This document shows, one piece after another, positions 17,286 to 23,865 of a stretch of 50,183 nucleotides of DNA; the first letter of the stretch is position 1, and every line of letters begins with the position of its first letter. A program made the position numbers and the translations under genes. Under the pieces are notes generated by a model. The model saw nothing but the letters and a program-made list of their open reading frames with translations, did not search any database and was not told the DNA's origin. Source of the DNA: Fimbriimonadia bacterium (GTDB lineage: Bacteria; Armatimonadota; Fimbriimonadia; Fimbriimonadales; JABRVX01); contig JABRVX010000014.1 in NCBI GenBank assembly GCA_039961735.1, positions 1 through 50,183 of the forward strand. The letters run 5' to 3'.

Positions 17286-19157
17286 GTGGAAATCCGCGCT
17301 TCCCTACGCATCGTTCTGTATAGCGCCGCCGTCGCATGGGCCGTGGCAAATGGCCTGGATTGGCTATCGGCAGCGCGCGTCTCGGCTCTGATGGCAGCGG
17401 CCTTCGGCGCGTCGCTCGTGTTCGCACGCCGGGCGGGTGATCTGGGCTTCCTGGTCGGTGCGTGGCTGGAAGCAGTCTCGGTCGCCTTCCTCTTGTGGCT
17501 GGCACCGAGCCGGCCAGAGCTGCTGTGGGTTGTCCTTGTCCCGATGTCCGTCGCGAACCATGTTTCGTGCCGCGCGGCCTCCGTCATGGCTTTGGCGTGT
17601 GGTGGGTGCCTCGTCGCATCGGGAATCCAGGCGGGCGTATTGAGCGCAACGCACGCACCGGCTCTCGCTGCGGCCGTTGCTGGTCTCGTATCGGTGCCCT
17701 TGTTGTTCCGCAACCACGAGGTGAGGGTGCCGGAAGAACCGATCGAGCGGCAACCCGACCCCGGTCTGCTTGCCGAACTGGAAGCAACGCGAGAGTCGGA
17801 GCGCGAGGCCCGACGAGCCTACCGAGAAGTGGTCGGCCTGCACAAGCAGCTTCGCGCTGTCCACGACCAGATGGCATGCTCTTATCGGCTGATGATTGCT
17901 GCAACGGATCGGGATTCACCCGGCGAGAGAGTCCTCGATGAGGCCATAGCGATAGCAGGTGCGGGCGCTGGCACGCTGTGGCTCGTGGAGGGTGATGGGG
18001 CCCGCCTAGCGGTGCGGTCCTGCAGCGGTCCTCATGCGTTGCGCACTGACCGGATCAGCGTGGACTCGGCCGAGGACCTCGCTCGAACCGTTCGAGAGAA
18101 GGGCGCGGCATTCGCATCGTCGCTCTTCTCCGGTCCGACGGCCGGCACAGAGGAGATCGTCATTCGAGATGGCGACCGGCTGCTCGGCTTGCTGACGCTC
18201 CGGCCGCATCGCAAGCCCTTGGACCCTACCGCAATCGCGCAGTTGTCGCAATGCCTTCCCGAGGCGGTTCGCATCGTCCTGAGTCGAGAGAGAGACAAGA
18301 ACAAGCTCGCCTTCGCCGAGGCGCGCGTGCAGGCGACGGACCTCATCGCCTGCTCCGACCCTCCAAGCGGCGTGGCCGCGCGTGCCATCGAGCTAATGCG
18401 TCGCTTCTTGGACGCCGAGCACTGGTCGGTGTGGATGCTTCGTGGCAGCAAGCTGGAGATGCTCGCGGAGCGCGGGCGGTCCTTGGATCTGCCTTCGCTG
18501 ATGGACTTCGGTGCGGGCGGCGTCATAGGCTGGATCGCTTCCGACCATATCCTTTTCTCTGGCGACGCAACGGCCGACGGAACGCTTCGGGGCGAGCAGG
18601 CGATTCGTGCCAGGGTGCGATCTGTTCTCGCGATACCCCTCGAGTCGGGAGGGAAGGCCGTGGGTGCGGTATTCGCGGCGCACTCGCTTCCCGACCGGTT
18701 TCCGGCGACGGAGCGTGCGCCTGTTTTGCTCCTGGCCACACCTCTGGCGCGCGCCGTGGAACTGTCGGAGATTCGGTCGAGACCTCTTGCGTTGGTACGC
18801 CTCGATCCGAGCACAGGCATGCTAGCGTATGGCGAACTCATGGACCGGCTTTCCGAGGACCTAGCGCAGAGCCATCGCCCCGCGCTCATCCGGTTCGCTC
18901 TCGGTGCCGTCGTGGACGCAGAGCGGCGCGAGGCACTGGGGAGAGCGATTGCAGAAGCGCTCGGCCGAAGGGGCTTTGCTGCCCCCGTAGGGGAAAGGGA
19001 GTTCGTCGTCTGCCTTCCGAATGCGAGCCGCCCCCAAGCCGAAGCGATTGCACGTCTCATCGTGGGGCGCTTCGCCGACATGCGGATCGAGACTCGAGTG
19101 GCGATCGCAGGCGAAGACGGCCTTACGAGACACGGTCTCATCGAAGCCTTGGGTTGA
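17286..19157 (+). CDS. Membrane protein with two GAF-like domains and a degenerate GGDEF domain
   Basis: 623 aa. Residues 1 to about 140 contain several hydrophobic helices (membrane anchor). A charged helical stretch follows (about 150-195, coiled-coil-like), then two GAF-like modules (about 195-335 and 350-500; the second contains AGGVIGWIASD and VRSVLAIPLESGGKAVGAVF). The last part (about 505-620) follows a GGDEF pattern: RLDPSTGMLAYGELMDRL, then GEREFVVCLP at 569-578 where GGDEF is expected. The signature is lost, so c-di-GMP synthesis is unlikely and a sensory or allosteric role is more plausible. GTG start; the ribosome site is weak, so the exact start is uncertain. Confidence 0.8.
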   Translation: MEIRASLRIVLYSAAVAWAVANGLDWLSAARVSALMAAAFGASLVFARRAGDLGFLVGAWLEAVSVAFLLWLAPSRPELLWVVLVPMSVANHVSCRAASVMALACGGCLVASGIQAGVLSATHAPALAAAVAGLVSVPLLFRNHEVRVPEEPIERQPDPGLLAELEATRESEREARRAYREVVGLHKQLRAVHDQMACSYRLMIAATDRDSPGERVLDEAIAIAGAGAGTLWLVEGDGARLAVRSCSGPHALRTDRISVDSAEDLARTVREKGAAFASSLFSGPTAGTEEIVIRDGDRLLGLLTLRPHRKPLDPTAIAQLSQCLPEAVRIVLSRERDKNKLAFAEARVQATDLIACSDPPSGVAARAIELMRRFLDAEHWSVWMLRGSKLEMLAERGRSLDLPSLMDFGAGGVIGWIASDHILFSGDATADGTLRGEQAIRARVRSVLAIPLESGGKAVGAVFAAHSLPDRFPATERAPVLLLATPLARAVELSEIRSRPLALVRLDPSTGMLAYGELMDRLSEDLAQSHRPALIRFALGAVVDAERREALGRAIAEALGRRGFAAPVGEREFVVCLPNASRPQAEAIARLIVGRFADMRIETRVAIAGEDGLTRHGLIEALG

Positions 19158-19235
19158 GGCTGAGGACAGCCCAGCGAATATCACGGATTGTGCCTGAACG
19201 GGAACTCTTTCGGTACATCCTGTGCCTTTGACTAG

Positions 19236-19264
19236 TTGACATGCCACAGGACCCGTTTGATAAT
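19236..19264 (+). promoter_or_regulatory. Near-consensus promoter upstream of the TPR gene
   Basis: TTGACA (19236-19241), 17-nt spacer, GATAAT (19259-19264). This is one of the best -35/-10 pairs in the window. Transcription should start near 19271, about 360 nt ahead of the next start codon. Confidence 0.8.
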
Positions 19265-19268
19265 TGAT

Positions 19269-19631
19269 GCCGAGAGCAAAAGAATCTGTCGGACTCGGCG
19301 CGTGTCCCGCGTCCGTGTGTTTGAGTTGCCGTCTTTGGCGCTGTAGAGGAAGGGAAGAGAGCATTCGTGAGAAGGGAGCCCGCATCGGTTTTCGACCCCC
19401 GATCGGCCGAGGTGCCGGTCGTGGGGTGTTTGCTCCTGTGTCGGTACCTCGTGCCCATCCCACTGCGTCCAGGTCATACGGCTGCCTAGCCCACTGACGC
19501 CCGACGGGTGATACGAGCGATTTTGCGGCAACGTTCATCCCGCGACGCGGGGTGGCTGAGAGTGGCGACGATTGGCGGGTAGGGTCGCCCGTCCGCTACG
19601 CAAAGAGCCGACGGTCTTAGGTGATTTGCCA
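19269..19631 (+). other. Long structured 5' leader or non-coding RNA
   Basis: About 360 nt without a convincing gene lie between the promoter and the TPR start. Stems seen by eye: GCCGAG (19269-19274) with CTCGGC (19294-19299), right at the predicted 5' end; CGAGGTGCC with GGTACCTCG (about 19408-19451, one G-U pair); and GGCGAC with GTCGCC (about 19564-19589). I could not match it to RNase P RNA, tmRNA, SRP RNA or a known riboswitch. It could be a regulatory leader or an RNA gene. Confidence 0.45.
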
Positions 19632-20411
19632 ATGGCTGGACTGCATGACAACGGGCCTCGGGCCGAGGTCTCGTTGACGGGAGAGGAATACTGCACCGCG
19701 GTGCCGCTTGCGGCAGTAGCCAACGCCTTAGGTCTCCAGGATCAGGAAGGCGAGCGGGCTGCTGTTGCGCACTACCGCCAGGCCGCCGAAATCCTGCGGC
19801 TATGTGGGCGCTGGACGGAAGCCGTCGAGGCCGCGCGCAAGGCGATCGCGCTGGACCCGCACGACCCGGGCGGCCGCAATCTTCTCGTGGATATTCTCCT
19901 CGAGCGAGGCGAGTACGAGGACGTGATCCGTGAGTCCTCGTCCTGGCTCCTACTTCAACCCTACAACTCCGCTGCGCTGGAAGCGTTGGCCAAAGCCTAT
20001 TGGTACTGCGGCGACCTGGTCGCTGCGCAGCGCGTGATGAACCGTCTGCTAGAACTCAACCCATACGAACCTGCGTACCGCTATCAGCGAGGCGTGCTCC
20101 ACCAGTATCAAGGGGCGTGGGGTAGGGCGATGGAAGACTTCTTGGCTGTGCTCGAGGCCGCCCCCGGGCCGGAGCTTCGCGTTCACGCAGAGGCTGCCGC
20201 TGCCAGCCTCGAAAGGTGGCAACTGCGGCTCATCGCAATGCTGATCGTCGAGGATCCGCTGTTCCGGATCCAGTTCGATCAGGATCCGGAAGGTGCGGTG
20301 AACCGGCGCGGTTTTCGCTTGACCGAGGCGGGAACCGCGCTTCTGCGGTGCCTGCCTCACGACTCCGGCATCGAGGGCGTCGGCGAGCACACCGGTTTCC
20401 TTCGTCAATGA
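19632..20411 (+). CDS. TPR-repeat protein
   Basis: 259 aa. About four TPR units occupy residues 40-185 (AEILRLCGRWTEAVEAARKA, LLERGEYEDVIRESSSWL, YWYCGDLVAAQRVMNRLLEL, YQGAWGRAMEDFLAVLEAAP). The C-terminal 70 residues are a different, unrecognised module (VEDPLFRIQFDQDPEGAVNR). No signal peptide. The ATG at 19632 is chosen because TTAGGTGA ends 7 nt before it; an upstream TTG at 19572 lacks a ribosome site. Transcribed from the promoter at 19236 and ended by the terminator at 20434. Function unknown; the C-terminal module could be a peptide-binding part. Confidence 0.8.
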   Translation: MAGLHDNGPRAEVSLTGEEYCTAVPLAAVANALGLQDQEGERAAVAHYRQAAEILRLCGRWTEAVEAARKAIALDPHDPGGRNLLVDILLERGEYEDVIRESSSWLLLQPYNSAALEALAKAYWYCGDLVAAQRVMNRLLELNPYEPAYRYQRGVLHQYQGAWGRAMEDFLAVLEAAPGPELRVHAEAAAASLERWQLRLIAMLIVEDPLFRIQFDQDPEGAVNRRGFRLTEAGTALLRCLPHDSGIEGVGEHTGFLRQ

Positions 20412-20433
20412 GTGCGTGTGCACTCCTCTGGTA

Positions 20434-20470
20434 GGGAGCGGCCTTGGGCTGAGGCTGCTCCCTTTCTTTC
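20434..20470 (+). terminator. Rho-independent terminator after the TPR gene
   Basis: GGGAGCGGCC (20434-20443) pairs with GGCTGCTCCC (20453-20462) with one mismatch, followed by TTTCTTT. It begins 22 nt after the stop codon. Confidence 0.75.
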
Positions 20471-20486
20471 CCTTGTCAGCGATATA

Positions 20487-20861
20487 CTATGGAGCAGCGC
20501 TCCTGGCACGGCGCGCGCAAAGAATCAACGGAATCAGCAGCGCCCAGAGCGCGCTCGGCTCCGGCACCGGGCGGGAGAGCCATAGGTCATAGCCGGACTG
20601 CGTCTTCGTCAGCCACAGCACGTCACTGTGCGAGTTCGCCACGATCGACTCCCATGCGTACAGCGTCATCGGGTCCACGCTGGCTTCCCTCGTTAGGTTG
20701 TGGCTCCCGATGAACAGACCGTGATCTCGTGTACCACCGCCGATCCATACCGGAACCTCCCCAGCGAAGCCTACCGGACCCGCCCACCGCTCATCACCGA
20801 GCAGATCGTGCGTGAGGTTCGCCCTGTCCAGGAAGATGTCGGAGTTGCCGGTACCGAGCTA
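20487..20861 (-). pseudogene. C-terminal remnant of a PEP-CTERM secreted protein
   Basis: In one minus-strand frame about 124 codons follow an in-frame TAG (20859-20861). The end is a PEP-CTERM sorting signal: VPEPSALW, a hydrophobic stretch (ALLIPLILC) and a basic tail (ARRARSA). Before it are repeat-like segments with the pattern DIFLDRANLTHDLLGDERWA and GLFIGSHNLTREA, as in extracellular repeat proteins. Only the last two or so repeats survive, with no start codon, signal peptide or ribosome site, so I read it as a decayed gene. PEP-CTERM proteins are exported and processed by exosortase. Confidence 0.75.
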
Positions 20862-21200
20862 ATCCGAATTCCCGACCCTCAGCACGCGGCCCGAGCGTGA
20901 GACCATGCCCGGACGGGAGTGACTCGTTCTGCGCGTGGGCCCAAGGAGCTCCGACAGGTTCTCTCAGTTCCGATACACATCCCACACCTCGCCCGTGTTT
21001 CCCAGAGTGTCTCGCTTGGAGTACGTCACATAGTAGCGCCGAACCCCAATCTTGTCAACACAATTCGCAGCTCGACACCCCGTGCACACGTCCAGTGCCC
21101 GAGTACACAAAGTGCCCCCAGCTCCCACGCTCGAAGCTGAGCAAGCCCTGCTAAGCGGGGGACATACGGGTGCAGACGAAACCTCTATGATACGCCTAGG
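20862..21200. other. No intact gene recognised (decayed region)
   Basis: In the same minus-strand frame as the PEP-CTERM remnant, an open stretch ending at a TGA (20964-20966) reads GVRRYYVTYSKRDTLGNTGE and continues to WDVYRN. It looks protein-like but has no start and I cannot place it. It may be another fragment of the same or a neighbouring secreted-protein gene. Confidence 0.4.
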
Positions 21201-22045
21201 TCACAGATCGGGGGCGTCCGTCGCACTGCACCCGACCCACTCCACATCCTCACCCAGTCGCCCGCGCATGACCCGGATGGCCCCCGGGTTGTTGTCTATA
21301 AGGATGAACCGCCTGCCGAGTGCCGCCGCCGCAACCCCGGTCGTCCCGCTGCCAGCGAAGAAGTCCAGCACCACGTCGCCGGGGCGCGAGGACACCGAGA
21401 CGATGCGCCGTAGGATGCCGAGTGGCTTCTGGGTGGGATAGCCCGTGCGCTCCGGGCCCGAGGTGGGCACTATGGTGTGCCACCAGGTGTCGGTGGGTAG
21501 CTTGCCCAGCGCAGCCTTCCGAGCACCCACCAGGCCGGGTGCCATGTACGGGATGCGGTCGGCGGCGTCCGGATCGAAGTGGTAGAGTGCGGGGTCCTTT
21601 ACATCGTATCGTGCTTGGTCGGCCAACACCGCTTCGAGCGTCCGCCGTAATCGTATGCCCAGATGATCTCGTTCACGAAGCACTCGCGCCCGAAGATGCC
21701 GTCGAGCAGCACTTTGCAGTAGTGCACCTCTCGGTAGTCGAGATGCACGTACAGGCTGTCGGTAGGCTTGAGCAGGCGGTGTGCCTCGACGAAACGCGGC
21801 TCCAGAAGACCGAGATAGTCATCGTGGTGGTCGGAGAAGCTGATGGTGCTGACCGGTTCCGTTCGGTAGCGAGTGCCTCCGAAGCCCGCCCGCTCGCCCT
21901 GCTCCGAGCGCTGAGCCCGGAGTCTCTGCATCCGACGAACCGAGCCTGTGTTGAAGGGCGGGTCCACGTAGATCAGGTCCACGCTCTCGGGTGGAGGGAT
22001 TCGGAGGAAGGGTAGGGTGTCACCGAGGTAGACGACGTTACGCAC
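21201..22045 (-). pseudogene. Frameshifted site-specific DNA methyltransferase (N6-adenine/N4-cytosine, beta-type order)
   Basis: The first frame (22045 to 21599) holds motif IV DPPFNTG, then SLYVHLDYREVHYCKVLLD and NEIIWAYDYGGRSKR, and stops in TKHDTM-stop. The second frame resumes with VKDPALYHFDPDAADRIPYM, TGYPTQKPLGILRRIV and motif I DFFAGSGTTG. Motif IV before motif I is the beta-class order. At the junction (about 21600-21612) family members read KHDT, a few residues, then YVKDP, so a loss of 1, 4, 7 or 10 nt explains the break. Apart from that it is complete (about 280 aa). No restriction enzyme gene is adjacent, so it was probably a solitary or phage-type methylase. A sequencing error cannot be excluded. 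Confidence 0.85.
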
Positions 22046-22186
22046 TTCTCCCGGAGCATACGACCGAGGGACCTGCTAAGACTTATGGCTCACCAGGGAA
22101 CCGCACCGCAACGCGACACGTCTCTTACTCGTCTCTGTTTTGTCGTTGGCAGTGTTCCACGTTGATAACAAAATACAGGAGGTTAA

Positions 22187-22486
22187 ATGCAGAAACGCTC
22201 GTTGAACGGGCAACAGGGGCTCATCTATCCCGCTCCTTACTCGCAGGTATCGAAGCGCCGCAAGAAGCGGGGCAGCACATGGGATCTAGACAGCTTGTCG
22301 GAACTACTCGTCGACTCCAGCGAGGTTCAGGCCAAGGTTCGCATCGTTCGCAACGGGTGGGTGGTAACGGACACGGAAGGCAGCCAGTTCTACTACACCG
22401 ACCCGACCGACGCGCTCCACGCCATCGCCGTTCATCTCGAGATGCCCCCCGTGAACCCTCTGGCCGTTCTCGCGGCCACCGACTAG
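22187..22486 (+). CDS. Small protein of unknown function, paralogue A
   Basis: 99 aa. I do not recognise a family. The N-terminal third is basic (SKRRKKRG). The second half has a clear pattern: V-x-NGWVV-x-D, a Gly, QF-x-Y, then PTD-x-LHA-x-A-x-HLE-x-PP-x-NPL-x-VL. The same pattern is in the gene at 23133, so the two are paralogues. AGGAGGT lies 3-4 nt before the ATG, and a perfect terminator follows 20 nt after the stop, so this is a real, probably single-gene transcription unit. No signal peptide or membrane helix. A small alpha/beta domain is plausible. Confidence 0.8.
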   Translation: MQKRSLNGQQGLIYPAPYSQVSKRRKKRGSTWDLDSLSELLVDSSEVQAKVRIVRNGWVVTDTEGSQFYYTDPTDALHAIAVHLEMPPVNPLAVLAATD

Positions 22487-22506
22487 AGCGTTCGGACACA
22501 GTCTCT

Positions 22507-22544
22507 GGGGCCGCGGAGCCACACCGCGGCCCCTTTCGCGTTTT
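22507..22544 (+). terminator. Rho-independent terminator after small gene A
   Basis: GGGGCCGCGG (22507-22516), 7-nt loop, CCGCGGCCCC (22524-22533): a perfect 10-bp stem, then TTTCGCGTTTT. Confidence 0.85.
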
Positions 22545-22579
22545 CCCTGAACCTCCGTTCCCCGCCGGCCACCAGCCAT

Positions 22580-22605
22580 CTTTCCACCCGCTATCGGGTG
22601 GAAAG
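22580..22605. repeat. Short perfect hairpin in the repeat island
   Basis: CTTTCCACCCG, loop CTAT, CGGGTGGAAAG: an 11-bp perfect stem with no T run. It lies 36 nt past the terminator of small gene A in non-coding sequence. Confidence 0.7.
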
Positions 22606-22685
22606 CGGGGCGATGCGGACACCAGGCCCGGTTTGCCTCCATCCGAGGGCGAGGGTGGGTCGGTGACAACGAGCGCTGCGGCCGC

Positions 22686-22794
22686 CCGTCATGCTGAGCC
22701 TGTCGAAGCATGCCTTCGTGAGCCGCATGGCAGTAGTATCGTGAGTGAGGTTCGCGGCCAGTGCAGGCATGCTTCGACAGGCTCAGCATGACGG
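22686..22794. repeat. Pair of inverted 30-bp REP-like units
   Basis: Left arm 22686-22715 and right arm 22765-22794 are exact reverse complements over 30 bp, with a 49-nt spacer. Each arm is itself imperfectly palindromic (CATGCT near one end, AGCATG near the other, around GAGCCTGTCGA). The core resembles REP-type elements seen in many bacterial genomes. A head-to-head pair is the usual BIME-like layout. No transposase is adjacent. Confidence 0.85.
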
Positions 22795-22827
22795 ATACCA
22801 CTGACCCAGTCTTGAGGGCGGATGGGG

Positions 22828-22847
22828 GCCTCGGAGTTTGCCGAGGC
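22828..22847. repeat. Short perfect hairpin
   Basis: GCCTCGG, loop AGTTTG, CCGAGGC: a 7-bp perfect stem between the REP-like pair and the dispersed 81-bp-family unit. No T run. Confidence 0.5.
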
Positions 22848-22855
22848 GGCGTATT

Positions 22856-22983
22856 CCCGGCGTCCCGCCAGTTCCGATCGTGACGGGGGATGGCGAACCT
22901 AGGAGTGCCCCGGCGCGGTCCCTGGGTCCGCGGGAGGCGCAGTCGTCGCAGAGCCCGGCGGGGACGCCGGGCCAGGGCATGGC
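22856..22983. repeat. Dispersed unit related to the 81-bp tandem repeat
   Basis: The segment around 22901-22983 aligns with the 81-bp units at 1-267: GGAG then CCCCGGCGCGGTCCCTGGGT, one variable base and CGCGG, a diverged middle of similar length, then ACGC and GGGCC-x-GGGCATGG. It is partly enclosed by an inverted pair, CCCGGCGTCCCGCC (22856-22869) and GGCGGGGACGCCGGG (22957-22971, one bulge). This makes the element a dispersed non-coding repeat, amplified in tandem at the left end of the window. Confidence 0.7.
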
Positions 22984-23132
22984 GGACACCTACATCGCCG
23001 CGAAGGCGAACGCACGCCTCCGGTCCCGGGACCCGCAACCATTCGGTGGGCGCAACCGTCTAACCCTTCGCATTTCTGCAGCGAACCTTGAGAAAAACAA
23101 GCAAACGCTGCCTCAAGAAGGAGGCGAGGCCC

Positions 23133-23396
23133 ATGCCAAGCCTCGACGGTCGCCAGGTGGCGTACCCAGTTCCGTTCTCTGTCGGAAAGGGATTCGGACG
23201 CAGCTCGTGCTCGAGCCTGTTCGATGGCGACTCGTGCACCGTCACGGTCGAGGCTCGAGCGAACGGATGGGTTGTGTACGACAGCTTCGGCAACCAGTTC
23301 GTGTACGTGGAGCCTACCGACGTGTTGCATGCCGTGGCTCTGCACCTCGAGCTGCCTCCAATCAACCCGCTGAGCGTTCTGCCACAGCGCGGCTGA
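23133..23396 (+). CDS. Small protein of unknown function, paralogue B
   Basis: 87 aa. It shares the C-terminal pattern of the gene at 22187: RANGWVVYD, a Gly, NQFVYVEPTDVLHAVALHLE and then PPINPLSVL. The N-terminal parts differ; this copy has FGRSSCSSLFDGDSC with two Cys. AAGGAGG ends 8 nt before the ATG at 23133, which I prefer to an in-frame TTG at 23088. It has its own terminator at 23463. The pair lies directly upstream of the str ribosomal operon. Function unknown. Confidence 0.8.
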   Translation: MPSLDGRQVAYPVPFSVGKGFGRSSCSSLFDGDSCTVTVEARANGWVVYDSFGNQFVYVEPTDVLHAVALHLELPPINPLSVLPQRG

Positions 23397-23462
23397 AGAA
23401 GAGGCCTGACGCGGATGTTTCACGTCTCTCGGTTTCCATAGTCAACATAGGGCGGACGAGCA

Positions 23463-23491
23463 GGGAAACGGGCTGGGGCCCGTTTCCCTTT
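23463..23491 (+). terminator. Rho-independent terminator after small gene B
   Basis: GGGAAACGGGC (23463-23473), loop TGGG, GCCCGTTTCCC (23478-23488): a perfect 11-bp stem followed by TTT. It lies 66 nt after the stop codon and insulates the small gene from the str operon promoter. Confidence 0.75.
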
Positions 23492-23608
23492 GAGCCGCAG
23501 CGAGTCGAATAAGCCGGTATTCATGCGCGGATTCGCGGTAGATCGGCCCCGTCGTGGGTCTGGTGCTCGTCCCCTCCGGCGGCCCAACGCTTCTTTTCCT
23601 GGGCGTTG

Positions 23609-23638
23609 TTGACAAAATCATGGAGAGTGGGGCACAAT
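23609..23638 (+). promoter_or_regulatory. Promoter of the str (rpsL) operon
   Basis: TTGACA (23609-23614), an 18-nt spacer and CACAAT (23633-23638, 4 of 6 bases of TATAAT). The start site would be near 23645, giving a leader of about 220 nt before rpsL. A perfect hairpin (GCGGCTCGG at 23648-23656 with CCGAGCCGC at 23662-23670) lies at the 5' end of that leader. Confidence 0.65.
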
Positions 23639-23691
23639 ACCCCCTCGGCGGCTCGGCCTGGCCGAGCCGCGTGCCAGTCCGAAGCGATTGT

Positions 23692-23820
23692 AAGGAGGGC
23701 GAAGCCTTGGCCCGGGGGTTTTCCCGTGGGCCGGCAGCAAGAAGGCAAGCGACGAGTTCTGAGCCGCACGAGGCCGAAAACGACGATGAGCCCTCCGCAC
23801 GCGTGGATGAGGGCTTTTTT
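23692..23820 (+). promoter_or_regulatory. Candidate transcription attenuator in the rpsL leader
   Basis: A terminator (AGCCCTC 23789-23795, GAGGGCT 23809-23815, then TTTTT) sits 45 nt before the rpsL start, inside the operon leader. GGAGGGC at 23694-23700, part of an AAGGAGG Shine-Dalgarno, is exactly complementary to GCCCTCC at 23790-23796, the 5' arm of that terminator. The two pairings exclude each other. A further hairpin (GGCCC at 23709 with GGGCC ending at 23732) lies between. Such a layout can let ribosome binding or a ribosomal protein decide readthrough. The mechanism is inference. Confidence 0.55.
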
Positions 23821-23865
23821 GGTGTGTCGGGCAAGGAGCCCGGCCCAAGCGATATCGGAGGATGA
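23707..23865 (+). CDS. Possible 52-codon leader ORF ahead of rpsL
   Basis: A TTG at 23707 follows AAGGAGG (23692-23698) with 8-nt spacing, and the frame stays open to a TGA at 23863-23865, directly before the rpsL ATG. It runs through the terminator hairpin, so its translation would influence attenuation and couple to rpsL. The product (MARGFSRGPAARRQATSSEP at its start) resembles no known protein. It could equally be a chance open frame in GC-rich DNA. Confidence 0.3.
   Translation: MARGFSRGPAARRQATSSEPHEAENDDEPSARVDEGFFGVSGKEPGPSDIGG

Noticed and set aside
19540-19600. TPP-riboswitch-like string (CGGGGTGGCTGAGA) in the leader of the TPR gene
   Set aside because: The other conserved core elements (CCTGATC region and the GTAGGGA end) are missing, and the downstream gene is not related to thiamine.
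19269-19631. RNase P RNA, tmRNA or SRP RNA
   Set aside because: The GAGGAAAGTCC and ACAGAAA blocks of RNase P RNA, the GGTTCGA arm of tmRNA and the SRP core are all absent. GAGGAAGGGAAG at about 19347 is only a superficial match.
20794-20985. 63-aa minus-strand ORF overlapping the PEP-CTERM remnant
   Set aside because: It lies in a different frame from the clearly protein-like sequence and shows no motif or ribosome site.
22146-22174. Promoter TTGGCA-17-CAAAAT before small gene A
   Set aside because: The -10 match is poor and transcription would start inside the ribosome site, so I did not list it.
23554-23865. The longer 103-codon version of the rpsL leader ORF
   Set aside because: It would begin upstream of the promoter at 23609. 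Only the shorter TTG start at 23707 has a ribosome site, so I kept that as a low-confidence candidate.
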